DNA of 64,000 nucleotides, from NCBI GenBank assembly GCA_002344055.1, contig DDTH01000007.1, forward strand, positions 29,131 to 93,130. Direction: 5' to 3'. Below, one piece after another: positions 24,681 through 32,867 of this stretch. Source of the DNA: Sphingomonadales bacterium UBA2369. Lineage in GTDB: Bacteria > Pseudomonadota > Alphaproteobacteria > Sphingomonadales > Sphingomonadaceae. The first letter of the stretch is position 1, and each line of letters opens with the position of its first letter. A model generated the notes under the pieces. It was not told the DNA's origin, did not search any database, and worked only from the letters and a program-made list of their open reading frames with translations. The position numbers were made by a program, and so were the translations under genes.

Positions 24681-25534
24681 CGCGCGGCCTGCGGAAAAGC
24701 GGGGAGCTTCGCCACGTCCGCCGGCTCGTGCTGGATGATCACCCGCGCGCCGAGATTACGGGCGATACGGTCGAAGCGGTCCATGCTGGCGAGCGTATCG
24801 GCGCGATTGTGATTGAAGGGCGGGACGCCGCGATTCGCGACCTGCTCGGTGAAATGGTACATGTCGCCGCTCAGCAGCACCGGGCCGGAGGCGAGCCGGA
24901 CGAGCAGGGCGTAGTGGCCCGGCGTATGGCCGGGCAGTTTGATCATCGTCACACGCCCGTCGCCGAACACGTCATGGTCGGCAGTCAGTTCGGTCTTCTC
25001 GCCTTCGCCGACCAGCCAATGCCCCAGCGCCGCGGCGGAATCGGCGTCGGCGGGCGGGGTGGACAGCAGCGCGCCGACATCGCCCCGGCCGATCAGCAAT
25101 GTCGCGCCCGGGAAGCGCGGCGCCTGGCCGACATGGTCGAAATGGTAATGGCTGATGCCGAGATATTCGATCTGCTCAGGGCGGACATTGAGCTGGCGGA
25201 GCTGATCGACGACGCTGCGCTGCATCCGCATCGTCCCGATCGGCAGGGTCATCGGATTGCCGACCAGAGCGTCGGGCAGGCCCGCGTCCCAGAGCAGATA
25301 GCGGTCGCCATGTTTGATCAGATAGCAGCTGGCGACGACATCCTTCGGCCCCGCAGGATAATCGAAGGCATCGTTGAAGAAGGCGCCGTACTGGGCGACC
25401 GTCAGCGCCCCGCAATCGAGCCGCCAGAGCGAGAGTTCGGCTTGCCCGGCGGGCGCGGTGACGGGCGCAGGTTGCGCCGAGGCGGGGCCGGCGGCTGCCA
25501 GACTCGCCAACGCGGCCAACAGGAAACTCTTCAT
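24677..25534 (-). CDS. Exported metallo-beta-lactamase-fold hydrolase, AHL-lactonase-like
   Basis: The 285-residue product has a signal peptide (SFLLAALASLAAAGPASAQ) and a metallo-beta-lactamase fold. The dinuclear zinc motif HYHFDH is at residues 129-134; further ligands follow in LPGHTPGHY and GDMYHFTE. Segment order matches the N-acyl-homoserine lactonase (AiiA) subgroup, though exported relatives often act on other lactones or esters. The ATG at 25534 has AGGGG eight bases upstream; an in-frame GTG at 25543 is an alternative. Quorum quenching is only a possibility. Confidence 0.8.
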   Translation of the reverse strand: MKSFLLAALASLAAAGPASAQPAPVTAPAGQAELSLWRLDCGALTVAQYGAFFNDAFDYPAGPKDVVASCYLIKHGDRYLLWDAGLPDALVGNPMTLPIGTMRMQRSVVDQLRQLNVRPEQIEYLGISHYHFDHVGQAPRFPGATLLIGRGDVGALLSTPPADADSAAALGHWLVGEGEKTELTADHDVFGDGRVTMIKLPGHTPGHYALLVRLASGPVLLSGDMYHFTEQVANRGVPPFNHNRADTLASMDRFDRIARNLGARVIIQHEPADVAKLPAFPQAAR

Positions 25535-25623
25535 CTCGCTCACCCCTTTTCGCGCGATCGTTCGCGCCGTTGATAAGGGGGTTGAGGCCGGTGGGGCAAC
25601 GGGCTTGCGCCGCCCGCGCCGCT

Positions 25624-26274
25624 TCAGGCCGCGACGAGCGCCTCTTCATAATGCGCCGTCGTCTTGGCGCGGACTTCCTCCGCCGTCACGCCCGGCGCCA
25701 GTTCGATCAGGCGGAACGGGCTGTCATGATCGACGCGGTGGAACACGCAAAGATCGGTGATGATCATATCGACCACATTCTTGCCGGTCAGCGGCAGGGT
25801 GCAGGCCGGGATAAACTTCGGGTCGCCGGCCTTGGAATTATGCTCCATCACCACGATGATCTTCTTCACGCCGGCGACCAGATCCATCGCGCCGCCCATG
25901 CCCTTGATCATCTTGCCGGGGATCATCCAGTTGGCGATGTCGCCATTCTCCGCAATCTCCATCGCGCCCAGCACGGTCAGATCGATATGACCGCCGCGGA
26001 TCATCGCGAAGCTGTCCGAGCTGCTGAAATAGCTGGTCGAGGCCAGTTCGCTGATCGTCTGTTTGCCGGCGTTGATCAGGTCCGGATCGACCTCGTCATC
26101 GTACGGGAAAGGGCCGATGCCCAGCATGCCATTCTCGCTCTGCAGCGTCACCGTCATCCCCGCCGGAATATTGTTCGCGACGAGCGTCGGGATGCCGATG
26201 CCGAGATTGACATAATAGCCGTCGCGCAATTCCTGCGCGGCGCGGGCGGCGATCTGGTTACGATCCCAGGGCAT
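25624..26274 (-). CDS. scoB: 3-oxoacid CoA-transferase subunit B
   Basis: The 216-residue subunit carries the catalytic glutamate in LQSENGMLGIG and the conserved IGIPTLVANNIP and GGHIDLTVLGAMEI segments of family I CoA transferases. With subunit A it moves CoA from succinyl-CoA to acetoacetate or a similar 3-oxoacid for ketone-body or aromatic degradation. The partner scoA lies upstream, but a 145-bp repeat separates them, so the pair is not tightly coupled as is usual. Confidence 0.92.
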   Translation of the reverse strand: MPWDRNQIAARAAQELRDGYYVNLGIGIPTLVANNIPAGMTVTLQSENGMLGIGPFPYDDEVDPDLINAGKQTISELASTSYFSSSDSFAMIRGGHIDLTVLGAMEIAENGDIANWMIPGKMIKGMGGAMDLVAGVKKIIVVMEHNSKAGDPKFIPACTLPLTGKNVVDMIITDLCVFHRVDHDSPFRLIELAPGVTAEEVRAKTTAHYEEALVAA

Positions 26275-26288
26275 TGTTCGCTCCTTCT

Positions 26289-26433
26289 CCTCCCCTCCCT
26301 GCAAGGGAGGGGCCGGGGGTGGGTAGCGGCGTCGGGGCTCGATGCCCCGGCGGCGCTTTGAAACATCGGGGCGGAAAGATGCTCGCTTCGCTCGCACCCA
26401 CCCCTCGATCCCCTCCCTTGCAGGGAGGGGAGG
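26289..26433. repeat. Inverted-repeat element inserted between scoA and scoB
   Basis: The left (26289 on) and right (to 26433) ends are inverted copies for at least 24 bases and then partly for another 12. Each arm itself contains a palindromic C-run/TGCA/G-run core, for example CCCTCCCTGCAAGGGAGGG. The centre is GC-rich and noncoding. Elements of this look are dispersed in sphingomonad genomes. In RNA the whole 145 bases could fold back, possibly affecting scoB expression. Confidence 0.8.
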
Positions 26434-26436
26434 CAA

Positions 26437-27144
26437 TCACGCCGCCTCCCGCTGCCTCGTCGTGCGGAATTCGATCTTCTTGTCGTAGGGCGCGCCGACG
26501 ATCATGCGCTTGGCGTAGATGCTCGGCAGATGGATCGCGTCGGGATCCATGCTGCCGGTCGGGACGATTTCCTCGACCTCTACCACGCAGATCTTCGCGG
26601 CGGTGGCCATTGGCTGGTTGAAATTGCGCGCGGTCTTGCGGAACTGGAGATTGCCGCTTTCGTCCGCGCGCCAGGCCTTCACGATGGCGAGATCGGCGAA
26701 GATGCCGCGCTCCAGGATATAATCCTGGCCATCGAAATTCTTCACTTCCTTGCCCTCGGCAACCTTCGTGCCGACGCCGGTCTTGGTGTAGAAGCCGGGA
26801 ATGCCCGCCCCGCCCGCGCGACAGCGTTCGGCCAGCGTTCCCTGCGGGCAGAATTCCACCTCCAGCTCGCCGGCCAGATATTGCCGCTCGAACTCCTTAT
26901 TCTCCCCCACATAGGAAGAGATCATCTTCTTCACCTGGCGGGTGCGGAGCAATTTGCCGAGGCCTTCATTGTCGATGCCGGCATTGTTGGAAGCGATGGT
27001 GAGATCCTTCACCCCGCTCGCCTGGATCGCGTCGATCAGCCGCTCCGGAATGCCGCACAGGCCGAAGCCGCCCGCGCAGATCGTCATGCCGTCGAACAGC
27101 AGGCCGTCGAGCGCCGCCGCCGCATCGGGATAGAGTTTTTGCAT
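26437..27144 (-). CDS. scoA: 3-oxoacid CoA-transferase subunit A
   Basis: The 235-residue subunit shows the family I CoA-transferase subunit A motif GGFGLCGIPERLIDA and the later CPQGTLAERCRAGGAGIPGF. Together with the B subunit downstream it forms the active transferase. The start at 27144 (MQKLYPDAAAAL) is standard. The 233 bases upstream carry structured DNA with a plus-strand terminator, described separately. Confidence 0.93.
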   Translation of the reverse strand: MQKLYPDAAAALDGLLFDGMTICAGGFGLCGIPERLIDAIQASGVKDLTIASNNAGIDNEGLGKLLRTRQVKKMISSYVGENKEFERQYLAGELEVEFCPQGTLAERCRAGGAGIPGFYTKTGVGTKVAEGKEVKNFDGQDYILERGIFADLAIVKAWRADESGNLQFRKTARNFNQPMATAAKICVVEVEEIVPTGSMDPDAIHLPSIYAKRMIVGAPYDKKIEFRTTRQREAA

Positions 27145-27212
27145 GTCCGCTCCTGATCGCTTTGCGGGCGCGATAGCCCCGCCGCGAACGGGGGGTCAAG
27201 CGGAGCGGGGCC

Positions 27213-27362
27213 GCAGGATTTGCCTGCCCGGCCGTCCCGCGGCGGGGCGGTCGGGATTGTGCGGTTGCGGGAATCCGCAGGTTGGGAAAGAAAGGCCGCG
27301 AGGTTCATCCTCAAAGCGACCAACCTGCCGCTCCGGACCCCAAAAGGCCCGGAGCGTTTTTT
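27213..27362 (+). ncRNA. Candidate structured small RNA ending in an intrinsic terminator
   Basis: No plus-strand gene precedes the plus-strand terminator at 27329-27362, so something else must be transcribed here. Upstream stems are dense: a 12-bp hairpin with two G-U pairs (27227-27238 with 27244-27255), and a perfect 9-bp helix GCAGGTTGG/CCAACCTGC (27277-27285 with 27320-27328) that encloses GAGG-TTCAT-CCTC. The helix abuts the terminator. The 5' end is uncertain. I do not recognise 6S, SRP or another known RNA family. Confidence 0.45.
27329..27362 (+). terminator. Rho-independent terminator, plus strand
   Basis: GCTCCGGACC-CCAAAA-GGCCCGGAGC forms a 10-bp stem with one A-C mismatch, extended by a C-G pair at its base, followed by six T residues. 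On the minus strand the T run is absent, so it does not serve the leftward lipoprotein gene that ends at 27378. Confidence 0.8.
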
Positions 27363-27377
27363 GTTCGGGCGCCGCGA

Positions 27378-27851
27378 TCAGCAGCGGATGAAGTCGATCC
27401 CGCGGCCATTCGGGTTCGTCAGGCGCAAGGTGCGGCCATTGTCGCGAAGCTCGAACCCGCCCGTCTGGCCACGACCATTTTCGATCAGTTCCAGCCGGCC
27501 GGGCGCCGGAACCCGCCAGGTCGGCGAGCCACCACGGCCATCGGGAATGTTCACCCGCCCGTCGGCGAAGAATTCCATGGTTTCGGCGCAGCTGTTCAGC
27601 CGGCCCCAGCGGCCGACCAGGGGGCCGCTGAGTTCGGGCGCGCCGGGAATGGGTGCGCTGGCATCGACAGGCACCGGCGCCGGAGCGACGCGATTGGCGC
27701 TTTCGGCGGAGACGATGCCCCCATCGGGAGCACTGGCCGGTGCAGGTGCCGGTGTTGCCACGGCGCCATTGGCCTGCGTCTGGCTGTTGTTCGCGCCCGC
27801 GCCGCAGCCGGCGAGCAGCAGGGCGCCGAAGCCGATCGTTGCGATTCTCAT
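27378..27851 (-). CDS. Hypothetical lipoprotein
   Basis: The 157-residue product has lipobox LLAGC with Cys16, a linker rich in Pro, Ala and Val (to about residue 75), and a C-terminal beta-type domain (GRWGRLNSCAETMEFFADG, then TLRLTNPNGRGIDFIRC) with two cysteines that could pair. Small lipocalin-like exported domains look similar, but I cannot assign a family. It stands alone between a probable sRNA and an SCP2 gene. Confidence 0.6.
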   Translation of the reverse strand: MRIATIGFGALLLAGCGAGANNSQTQANGAVATPAPAPASAPDGGIVSAESANRVAPAPVPVDASAPIPGAPELSGPLVGRWGRLNSCAETMEFFADGRVNIPDGRGGSPTWRVPAPGRLELIENGRGQTGGFELRDNGRTLRLTNPNGRGIDFIRC

Positions 27852-27923
27852 GCCGGTCTCCCTCCCGAAAGGAGGAAGTCTAGGGGCTGGCGCGCCACCC
27901 GCAAGCGCGAAGACGCGACAGGA

Positions 27924-28223
27924 TCAGCCGCGCAGCTTGGCGAAGACGCCCTGCAGCTGCATCGCATTGCCCATGTCGCCTTCGACCTTGAGCTTGCCCT
28001 GCATGAAGGCGGTCATGCCGTCGAGCTGGCCATCGGCCAGCGCCTGCCAGTCGTCCCACGAAATCTTGATCGTGGTGTCGGCATCGCCATCCTCTTCGGA
28101 GGCCGAGCCGGCCACGCCGTCGAGCAAAACCACGCCTTCGGCGCCGTAATCGATCTTGACCTTCTTGCCGGGCAGCCAAGCCTGCTTCTCGTTCAGCGCC
28201 GCAACCATCTCGCTCTTGGTCAT
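27924..28223 (-). CDS. SCP2 sterol-binding domain protein
   Basis: The 99-residue protein is a single SCP2 domain, a small lipid-binding fold. The diagnostic C-terminal half is DADTTIKISWDDWQALADG followed by LDGMTAFMQGKLKVEGD. Stand-alone bacterial SCP2 proteins bind hydrophobic acyl compounds, possibly acyl-CoA. An inverted-repeat motif of the fatty-acid/branched-chain regulator type lies upstream (28257-28272), consistent with a lipid role. Confidence 0.88.
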   Translation of the reverse strand: MTKSEMVAALNEKQAWLPGKKVKIDYGAEGVVLLDGVAGSASEEDGDADTTIKISWDDWQALADGQLDGMTAFMQGKLKVEGDMGNAMQLQGVFAKLRG

Positions 28224-28256
28224 GTCTCTCTCCTTATCTGTTTATCCCCGCCTGAC

Positions 28257-28296
28257 TTTACGCAAACGTCAAGTCAAGGGCTGACATTGGTGTCAG
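28257..28296 (-). promoter_or_regulatory. Candidate operators upstream of the SCP2 gene
   Basis: TTTACGCAAACGTCAA (28257-28272) resembles the TTTACGTNNACGTAAA sites bound by MerR-type LiuR regulators of branched-chain amino-acid and fatty-acid catabolism. A separate dyad CTGACA-TTGG-TGTCAG lies at 28281-28296. Both sit between the leftward SCP2 gene and the rightward thiamine-diphosphate enzyme. No regulator gene adjoins them, and assignment is by resemblance. Confidence 0.35.
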
Positions 28297-28336
28297 TAGA
28301 CAGCGGGTGGAAATCCCGCCGTGAGCCGATTAGGCG

Positions 28337-29992
28337 ATGGCCATGACAAAACGCACCGGTGGCCGCATCCTCGTCGACAATCTCGTGGCGCAGGGCTGCG
28401 ACCGCATCTTCACCGTGCCGGGAGAAAGCTTCCTCGCCGTGCTGGACGCGCTGCACGATACGCCCGCGATCGACCTGGTCGTGTGCCGGCAGGAAGGCGG
28501 CGTGTCCTACATGGCGGATGCGGACGCGCGGCTGACCGGAAGGCCGGGCGCGGCCTTCGTCACGCGCGGGCCGGGCGCGACCAATGCCTGTGTCGGCGTC
28601 CATGTCGCACGGCAGGATTCGACGCCGATGCTGCTGTTCATCGGCGACGTCGCGCGCGGCGACCGCGACCGCGAAGGCTTTCAGGAAGTCGATTTCCACA
28701 CGATGTTCGCGCCGCTGGCCAAGCTGGTGCTGCGGATCGAGGATGCGCGGCGCATTCCGGAATATGTCGCGCGGGCGTGGAACACGGCGGTGTCGGGGCG
28801 GCCCGGGCCTGTGGTGATCGTGCTGCCGGAGGACATGCTGACCGACGAGGTCGAGGCAGTGGACCGGCCGAAGGTGCCGTGCATCGCCCAGAGCGCCGAT
28901 CCGATGGCGGTCGATGCGATGATGGCATTGCTGAAGGATGCCGCGGCGCCGGTCGCCATCGTCGGCGGCGCGGGCTGGTGCGCGGGCACGGTCGCGGCGT
29001 TCAGCGAATGGGCCGAGCGGATCGGCATTCCCGTCGCGGGCGCGTTCCGGCGGCAGGATTCGATCGCGAACGACAGCCCGGTCTGGGCGGGCAATCTCGG
29101 CTACGGCCCGAACCCGAAGCTGGTGCAGCGGGTGAAGGATGCGGACCTGATCATCGCCGTCGGCGCGCGGCTCGGCGAGGCGACGACGGACGGCTACACC
29201 CTGATTCCGCTCGATCATCCGGAGCAGACGCTCGTCCACATCCATCCCGATCCGTCCGAACTTGGCCGGGTGTACAAGACCGACCTCGCCATCTGCGCCG
29301 ACATGCGCGAATTCGCCGAATTGTGCGCGGCGTGGGAGGATGAGGTCATCCATTTCGATGCGGGCGCGGTAGCGCATGCGGAATGGCTCGACTGGTCCAC
29401 GCCGAAGCCGCGCGATGGTGTGACGCTCGACATGGGGCAGGTGCTGCTGGCGCTGCGCGACACCCTCCCCGCCGACACGATCGTGTGCAACGGCGCGGGC
29501 AATTTCTCCGCCTGGGTGCACCGTTTCTGGCGCTATGCCGCCGCGCCGAGCCAGCTCGCGCCGACCAACGGCTCGATGGGCTACGGCACCCCCGCCGCCG
29601 TCGCTGCCGCTTTGCGCGCGCCGCGTCGGCAGGTGCTCGCTGTCGCGGGCGACGGCGATTTCCTGATGAACGGGCAGGAACTCGCCACCGCCGTCGCGCA
29701 TGGTGCGAACATGCTCGTCGTGGTGGTCGACAATAGCGCCTACGGCACGATCCGCATGCACCAGGAGCGCGAATATCCCGCGCGGGTGAGCGGCACCAAC
29801 CTCGCCAATCCCGATTTCGCCGCCCTCGCCCGCGCCTATGGCGCCTGGAGCGCGACGGTCGAGCGGACGGAGGATTTCGCGGGCGCGCTGGCGGAGGCGC
29901 AGCGGCAGAAGGGCGTGCGGCTGCTGCACCTGAAGACCGACGTGGAGCAGATCACCCCGGCGACCACGATCAGCGCGTTGAGGGCGAGGTAG
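28337..29992 (+). CDS. Thiamine-diphosphate enzyme, acetolactate-synthase-like
   Basis: The 551-residue protein has the three domains of the ALS/pyruvate-oxidase family. The catalytic Glu is in VCRQEGGVSYMADADARL, and the cofactor motif is AVAGDGDFLMNGQELATA (GDG followed by N). It lacks the ilvH-type small subunit nearby, so it is probably not the biosynthetic acetolactate synthase. Members of this group act on various 2-oxo acids or related substrates. ATG 28337 is used, with a second in-frame ATG two codons later. Confidence 0.85.
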   Translation: MAMTKRTGGRILVDNLVAQGCDRIFTVPGESFLAVLDALHDTPAIDLVVCRQEGGVSYMADADARLTGRPGAAFVTRGPGATNACVGVHVARQDSTPMLLFIGDVARGDRDREGFQEVDFHTMFAPLAKLVLRIEDARRIPEYVARAWNTAVSGRPGPVVIVLPEDMLTDEVEAVDRPKVPCIAQSADPMAVDAMMALLKDAAAPVAIVGGAGWCAGTVAAFSEWAERIGIPVAGAFRRQDSIANDSPVWAGNLGYGPNPKLVQRVKDADLIIAVGARLGEATTDGYTLIPLDHPEQTLVHIHPDPSELGRVYKTDLAICADMREFAELCAAWEDEVIHFDAGAVAHAEWLDWSTPKPRDGVTLDMGQVLLALRDTLPADTIVCNGAGNFSAWVHRFWRYAAAPSQLAPTNGSMGYGTPAAVAAALRAPRRQVLAVAGDGDFLMNGQELATAVAHGANMLVVVVDNSAYGTIRMHQEREYPARVSGTNLANPDFAALARAYGAWSATVERTEDFAGALAEAQRQKGVRLLHLKTDVEQITPATTISALRAR

Positions 29993-29996
29993 CCTG

Positions 29997-30329
29997 ATGA
30001 AGCCGCAAAATGCCTATGAAGCCTTGATGGAAGATGTCTACGTCGGGCTGGGTTATTGTGGCTGCATCAAACGTGATCGGCCCATGCACGACGATTTTCT
30101 GATCCCGCCCTACGGACCCGTTACGGCAGACCAATTTGCCGAATGGGTCATCCTCGCCGACAATATGAATCCGAACACGGACGGTCACAAAACCGAGATC
30201 CGCCAAGCGTTTGTGAAGCACATGGGCGGAGAGGTCGTCGATGCGGCCTTGCTCCGCTGGGAAATATCTCCGTCGACCCAAGCCGGACCAGACGCGAAGC
30301 TTCGCGGGAGCCTGCCGGACCTCGACTGA
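29997..30329 (+). CDS. Small hypothetical protein
   Basis: The 110-residue product starts five bases after the thiamine-diphosphate enzyme and is probably on its transcript. It is acidic, soluble, without signal or membrane segment, and holds two cysteines (GYCGCIKRD) near residue 20. I recognise no family. The even distribution of charged residues looks like a real cytosolic protein. Confidence 0.6.
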   Translation: MKPQNAYEALMEDVYVGLGYCGCIKRDRPMHDDFLIPPYGPVTADQFAEWVILADNMNPNTDGHKTEIRQAFVKHMGGEVVDAALLRWEISPSTQAGPDAKLRGSLPDLD

Positions 30330-30330
30330 T

Positions 30331-31056
30331 CTATCCCGCCTTGCGGTCAAGCGACTCCAAACGCCTCGCGAACCGCCGCAATATCTCCGCTCGGCGATTA
30401 TGCTCGCCGCCGGTCCAGTCGTCGGCCAGTTCGTAGCCGGCGCGGTCGGACAGGCGCTGGGCCAGTTCGCTCCGCGTGGCGCCGGGGAGCGTACTCATTT
30501 CCTTGACCAGCGCGTCGATGGCGCTTTCCCACGCTTCGAGCGAAGGCGCCGCCGGTGCATCCACGGCCGGGGCGGCGGCAAGCGTCTGCGCCCGTTCGAC
30601 AGCGCAACGCTTCAGCTGCGCGGGGCGGCAGCGTTCCCACTGGATGGCGAGCGCGGCGCTGACCCACAGGCCGAAATAGCCCGCCCAGATCATCGCCCAG
30701 CGCAGGTCGCGGTTCAGATCGCGGACCTCGCCATATTGCAGAAGATCGGTGACCATCCGGGCCGCGAGCACGAAGATCGAGGCGGGCAGGATGGTCGCCA
30801 GGATCGCGGCGACGCGCGCCGCCTCCATCCGTTCCGCCGCGCGCCGGGTCCAGCCCAGCACCAGGGCAAAGCAGAGCGCCCCGACGCCCGTCGCGATCAG
30901 CCGCGTCCCGTTGAACAGGCCGGGCGCCGTGGGGATCAGGCTCGCGATCGAACTGGTGAGGCAATAGCTGAACAGCCAGAAGGCCAGCGCCCAGCGCAGA
31001 ATCGAGAAATGCCGGGAAGGCTCGGTATAGGCTGCGGCGGGGGTCGACAGGTTCAT
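30331..31056 (-). CDS. Multi-pass membrane protein, unknown function
   Basis: The 241-residue product has four to five hydrophobic segments within its first 145 residues, then a soluble helical tail of about 95 residues with a run of Ala and Pro and a basic C-terminus. The ATG at 31056 (MNLSTPAAA) is preferred; a GTG four codons upstream is possible. No family is recognised. It is convergent with the small hypothetical gene to its left with only one base between stops. Confidence 0.55.
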   Translation of the reverse strand: MNLSTPAAAYTEPSRHFSILRWALAFWLFSYCLTSSIASLIPTAPGLFNGTRLIATGVGALCFALVLGWTRRAAERMEAARVAAILATILPASIFVLAARMVTDLLQYGEVRDLNRDLRWAMIWAGYFGLWVSAALAIQWERCRPAQLKRCAVERAQTLAAAPAVDAPAAPSLEAWESAIDALVKEMSTLPGATRSELAQRLSDRAGYELADDWTGGEHNRRAEILRRFARRLESLDRKAG

Positions 31057-31128
31057 GCGGGCATCCACTCGTTATCGAGGCGTCCTACCTCGCTAACGCA
31101 CCTCGCGCCACCCTCGATCCGACCGGGA

Positions 31129-31629
31129 TCAAAGCCCGAACAGGCCGCTCCCTGCCAGATTCTTCCCGACCAGGGCCATCTTGCCCGCGTCGCCTTCCGC
31201 TTTCGCCTCGGCATAATTGCCGGCCATTTCCGCCTGCTGTTCCAGCATACCGGTTTTGAACGGGGTCGCCCCCTGCTCATATTCGTACATGCGCCAGGCC
31301 TGGCCGCGGACGCGGGCGAACTGGATGCCATAGCGGGCGAGGAACCAAAGCGTGCCGAGCCGGTCATATTGCCAGACATGCGTCAGTTCATGGATGAAGA
31401 GACCCTTCGCTGCGGCCTTGCCGGTGGAGAAATCGGGGAGAAACCGCTCCGGGCTGAAATGGATCGTGCGCCGCAGCGTGATCGCGGTGTTGCCGTTTTT
31501 GAACGCTGCCTTCGCGACCGGATTGCCCGCCGCGCCGTCGACGAAGCGGATTTTGGCATAAGCGAGCCGATCCCCGAACGCTTCGCGAGCGAGCGTGATT
31601 TCGCCTTCGGTCAGATGGCGTATCGTCAT
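31129..31629 (-). CDS. HELTH-motif protein, predicted small metallopeptidase-like (vgr-related type)
   Basis: The 166-residue product contains FIHELTHVWQYDRLG near residue 80, the HExxH zinc-binding signature of gluzincin-type peptidases. The N-terminal half contains a substrate-like arch (TIHFSPERFLPD). Proteins of this kind are annotated in sphingomonads as vgr-related or DUF4157-like. There is no signal peptide and no third zinc ligand I can point to. The next gene on the transcript is a small protein without known domain. Confidence 0.65.
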   Translation of the reverse strand: MTIRHLTEGEITLAREAFGDRLAYAKIRFVDGAAGNPVAKAAFKNGNTAITLRRTIHFSPERFLPDFSTGKAAAKGLFIHELTHVWQYDRLGTLWFLARYGIQFARVRGQAWRMYEYEQGATPFKTGMLEQQAEMAGNYAEAKAEGDAGKMALVGKNLAGSGLFGL

Positions 31630-31649
31630 TTCGCCCCCACCCTTTCGGG

Positions 31650-31892
31650 TCAGCCCGCCGCTTCGGCCGCCTGTGCGCTCTGGATCAGCGCATCCGCGAG
31701 TACGCGGGCGTGGGCGGGCAACATGCGCAGCTGGAGCACCGACGCTTCCCCCGCGTTCATCGCCTCTTCGGTCTCGAAATATTCCAGCCTCAGCAGCGAC
31801 AGCGGCCCCGCACTGCCCGTTTCATAGCCGCCGAGCGTGAGCAGTTCGATATGGCCGCCTTCTTCCAGTTTCCAGTCCAGCAATTCGGCCAT
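31650..31892 (-). CDS. Small hypothetical protein
   Basis: The 80-residue acidic protein lies 20 bases upstream of the HELTH gene on the same strand. Its beta-then-helix pattern (DWKLEEGGHIELLTLGG, then ARVLADALIQSAQAA) resembles a compact alpha/beta fold. No family assigned. Confidence 0.5.
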   Translation of the reverse strand: MAELLDWKLEEGGHIELLTLGGYETGSAGPLSLLRLEYFETEEAMNAGEASVLQLRMLPAHARVLADALIQSAQAAEAAG

Positions 31893-32010
31893 CGGGTCGT
31901 CTCCATCGGATCAAGCGACCGTCTCTAGCCGATGGTCCGGCGGAGTCGATATGGCTCGGCCGCCGCCCGGCCCGCGTCGCGCACGAACCGGACGGCGGCC
32001 GGAAGCATGG

Positions 32011-32178
32011 TCAGAGGCTGTTGATCGCGCCCTTGACCGCGCCCTTCAGCTGCTGGCCCTTGCCTTTCAACTCCTGCGCGGCGCCTTCGGCCTGGGTCTC
32101 CGGATTGGAGCTTTGCTGCTTCAGCTTGCCGGCGGCCTCGTTCAGATTGCCTTTCACCTTGTCGATCAGTTCGCCCAT
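32011..32178 (-). CDS. CsbD family stress-response protein
   Basis: The 55-residue product is read from the minus strand as MGELIDKVKGNLNEAAGKLK, followed by a Gln/Lys-rich helix ending GAVKGAINSL. This is the CsbD family, small helical proteins often induced by general stress, with unknown molecular function. It is short but has the exact family pattern, so I consider it real. Confidence 0.8.
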   Translation of the reverse strand: MGELIDKVKGNLNEAAGKLKQQSSNPETQAEGAAQELKGKGQQLKGAVKGAINSL

Positions 32179-32270
32179 GACGGGATTCCTTCAAGTGGTT
32201 GATGTTGATTGGAAAACGGGCGGCGGCGAATCCCGTTCCGCAACTCGTCGCATTCGGGCATGAAGCGGGC

Positions 32271-32867
32271 ATGGCGCACGAACGTATCGTCGATCTGTAC
32301 GAACGCACCACCGCGGCCTGGGATGCGGTGCGCACCTTGCCGACGGTGGAGGAGCAGCCGCATCTGGATGCCTTCGCGGATGCGCTCGTTCCCGCCGCGG
32401 CTGTGCTCGACATCGGCTGTGGCACCGGCGTGCCGGCGCGGGGGCTGATCGCGCGCGGCTTCGCGCTGACCGGCGTCGATTCGTCGCCGGCGATGATCGA
32501 CTTGTGCCGGGAGCGCTTTCCGCGGGCCGAATGGCTGGTCGCCGACATGCGGACGCTCGACCTCGACCGCCGCTTCGACGGCCTGCTCGCCTGGCACAGC
32601 TTCTTCCATCTCTCGCCGGACGACCAGCGCGCGATGTTCCCCATCTTCGCCCGCCACGCCGCGCCCGGCGGGCTGCTGATGTTCACCAGCGGCGATGATG
32701 AAGGTATCGCGATGGGCGAATGGGAGGGCGAGCCGCTCTATCACGCCAGCCTGTCCCAGGCGGAATATCGCGCCCTGCTGACGGACAATGGCTTCAATCT
32801 GCTCAGTTTCACGGGCGGAGAACCCCGCGCGCCCGGCCCGACCGTCTGGCTGGCGCGTAAGGGCTAG
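32271..32867 (+). CDS. Class I SAM-dependent methyltransferase
   Basis: The 198-residue product has the SAM-binding motif I VLDIGCGTGVPARGL, then the acidic end of strand two (GVDSSPAMI), motif II DMRTLDLDRRFDGLLAW, and post-motif strands. The ATG at 32271 is taken; an upstream in-frame ATG at 32199 would add 24 unconserved residues. Its substrate is unknown. Its stop overlaps the convergent ankyrin gene by four bases. Confidence 0.85.
   Translation: MAHERIVDLYERTTAAWDAVRTLPTVEEQPHLDAFADALVPAAAVLDIGCGTGVPARGLIARGFALTGVDSSPAMIDLCRERFPRAEWLVADMRTLDLDRRFDGLLAWHSFFHLSPDDQRAMFPIFARHAAPGGLLMFTSGDDEGIAMGEWEGEPLYHASLSQAEYRALLTDNGFNLLSFTGGEPRAPGPTVWLARKG

Noticed and set aside
28274..29929. 551-codon minus-strand frame opposite the thiamine-diphosphate enzyme
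   Set aside because: Its extent mirrors the real gene and it consists of Arg/His/Asp-rich shadow sequence; the plus-strand gene has all motifs.
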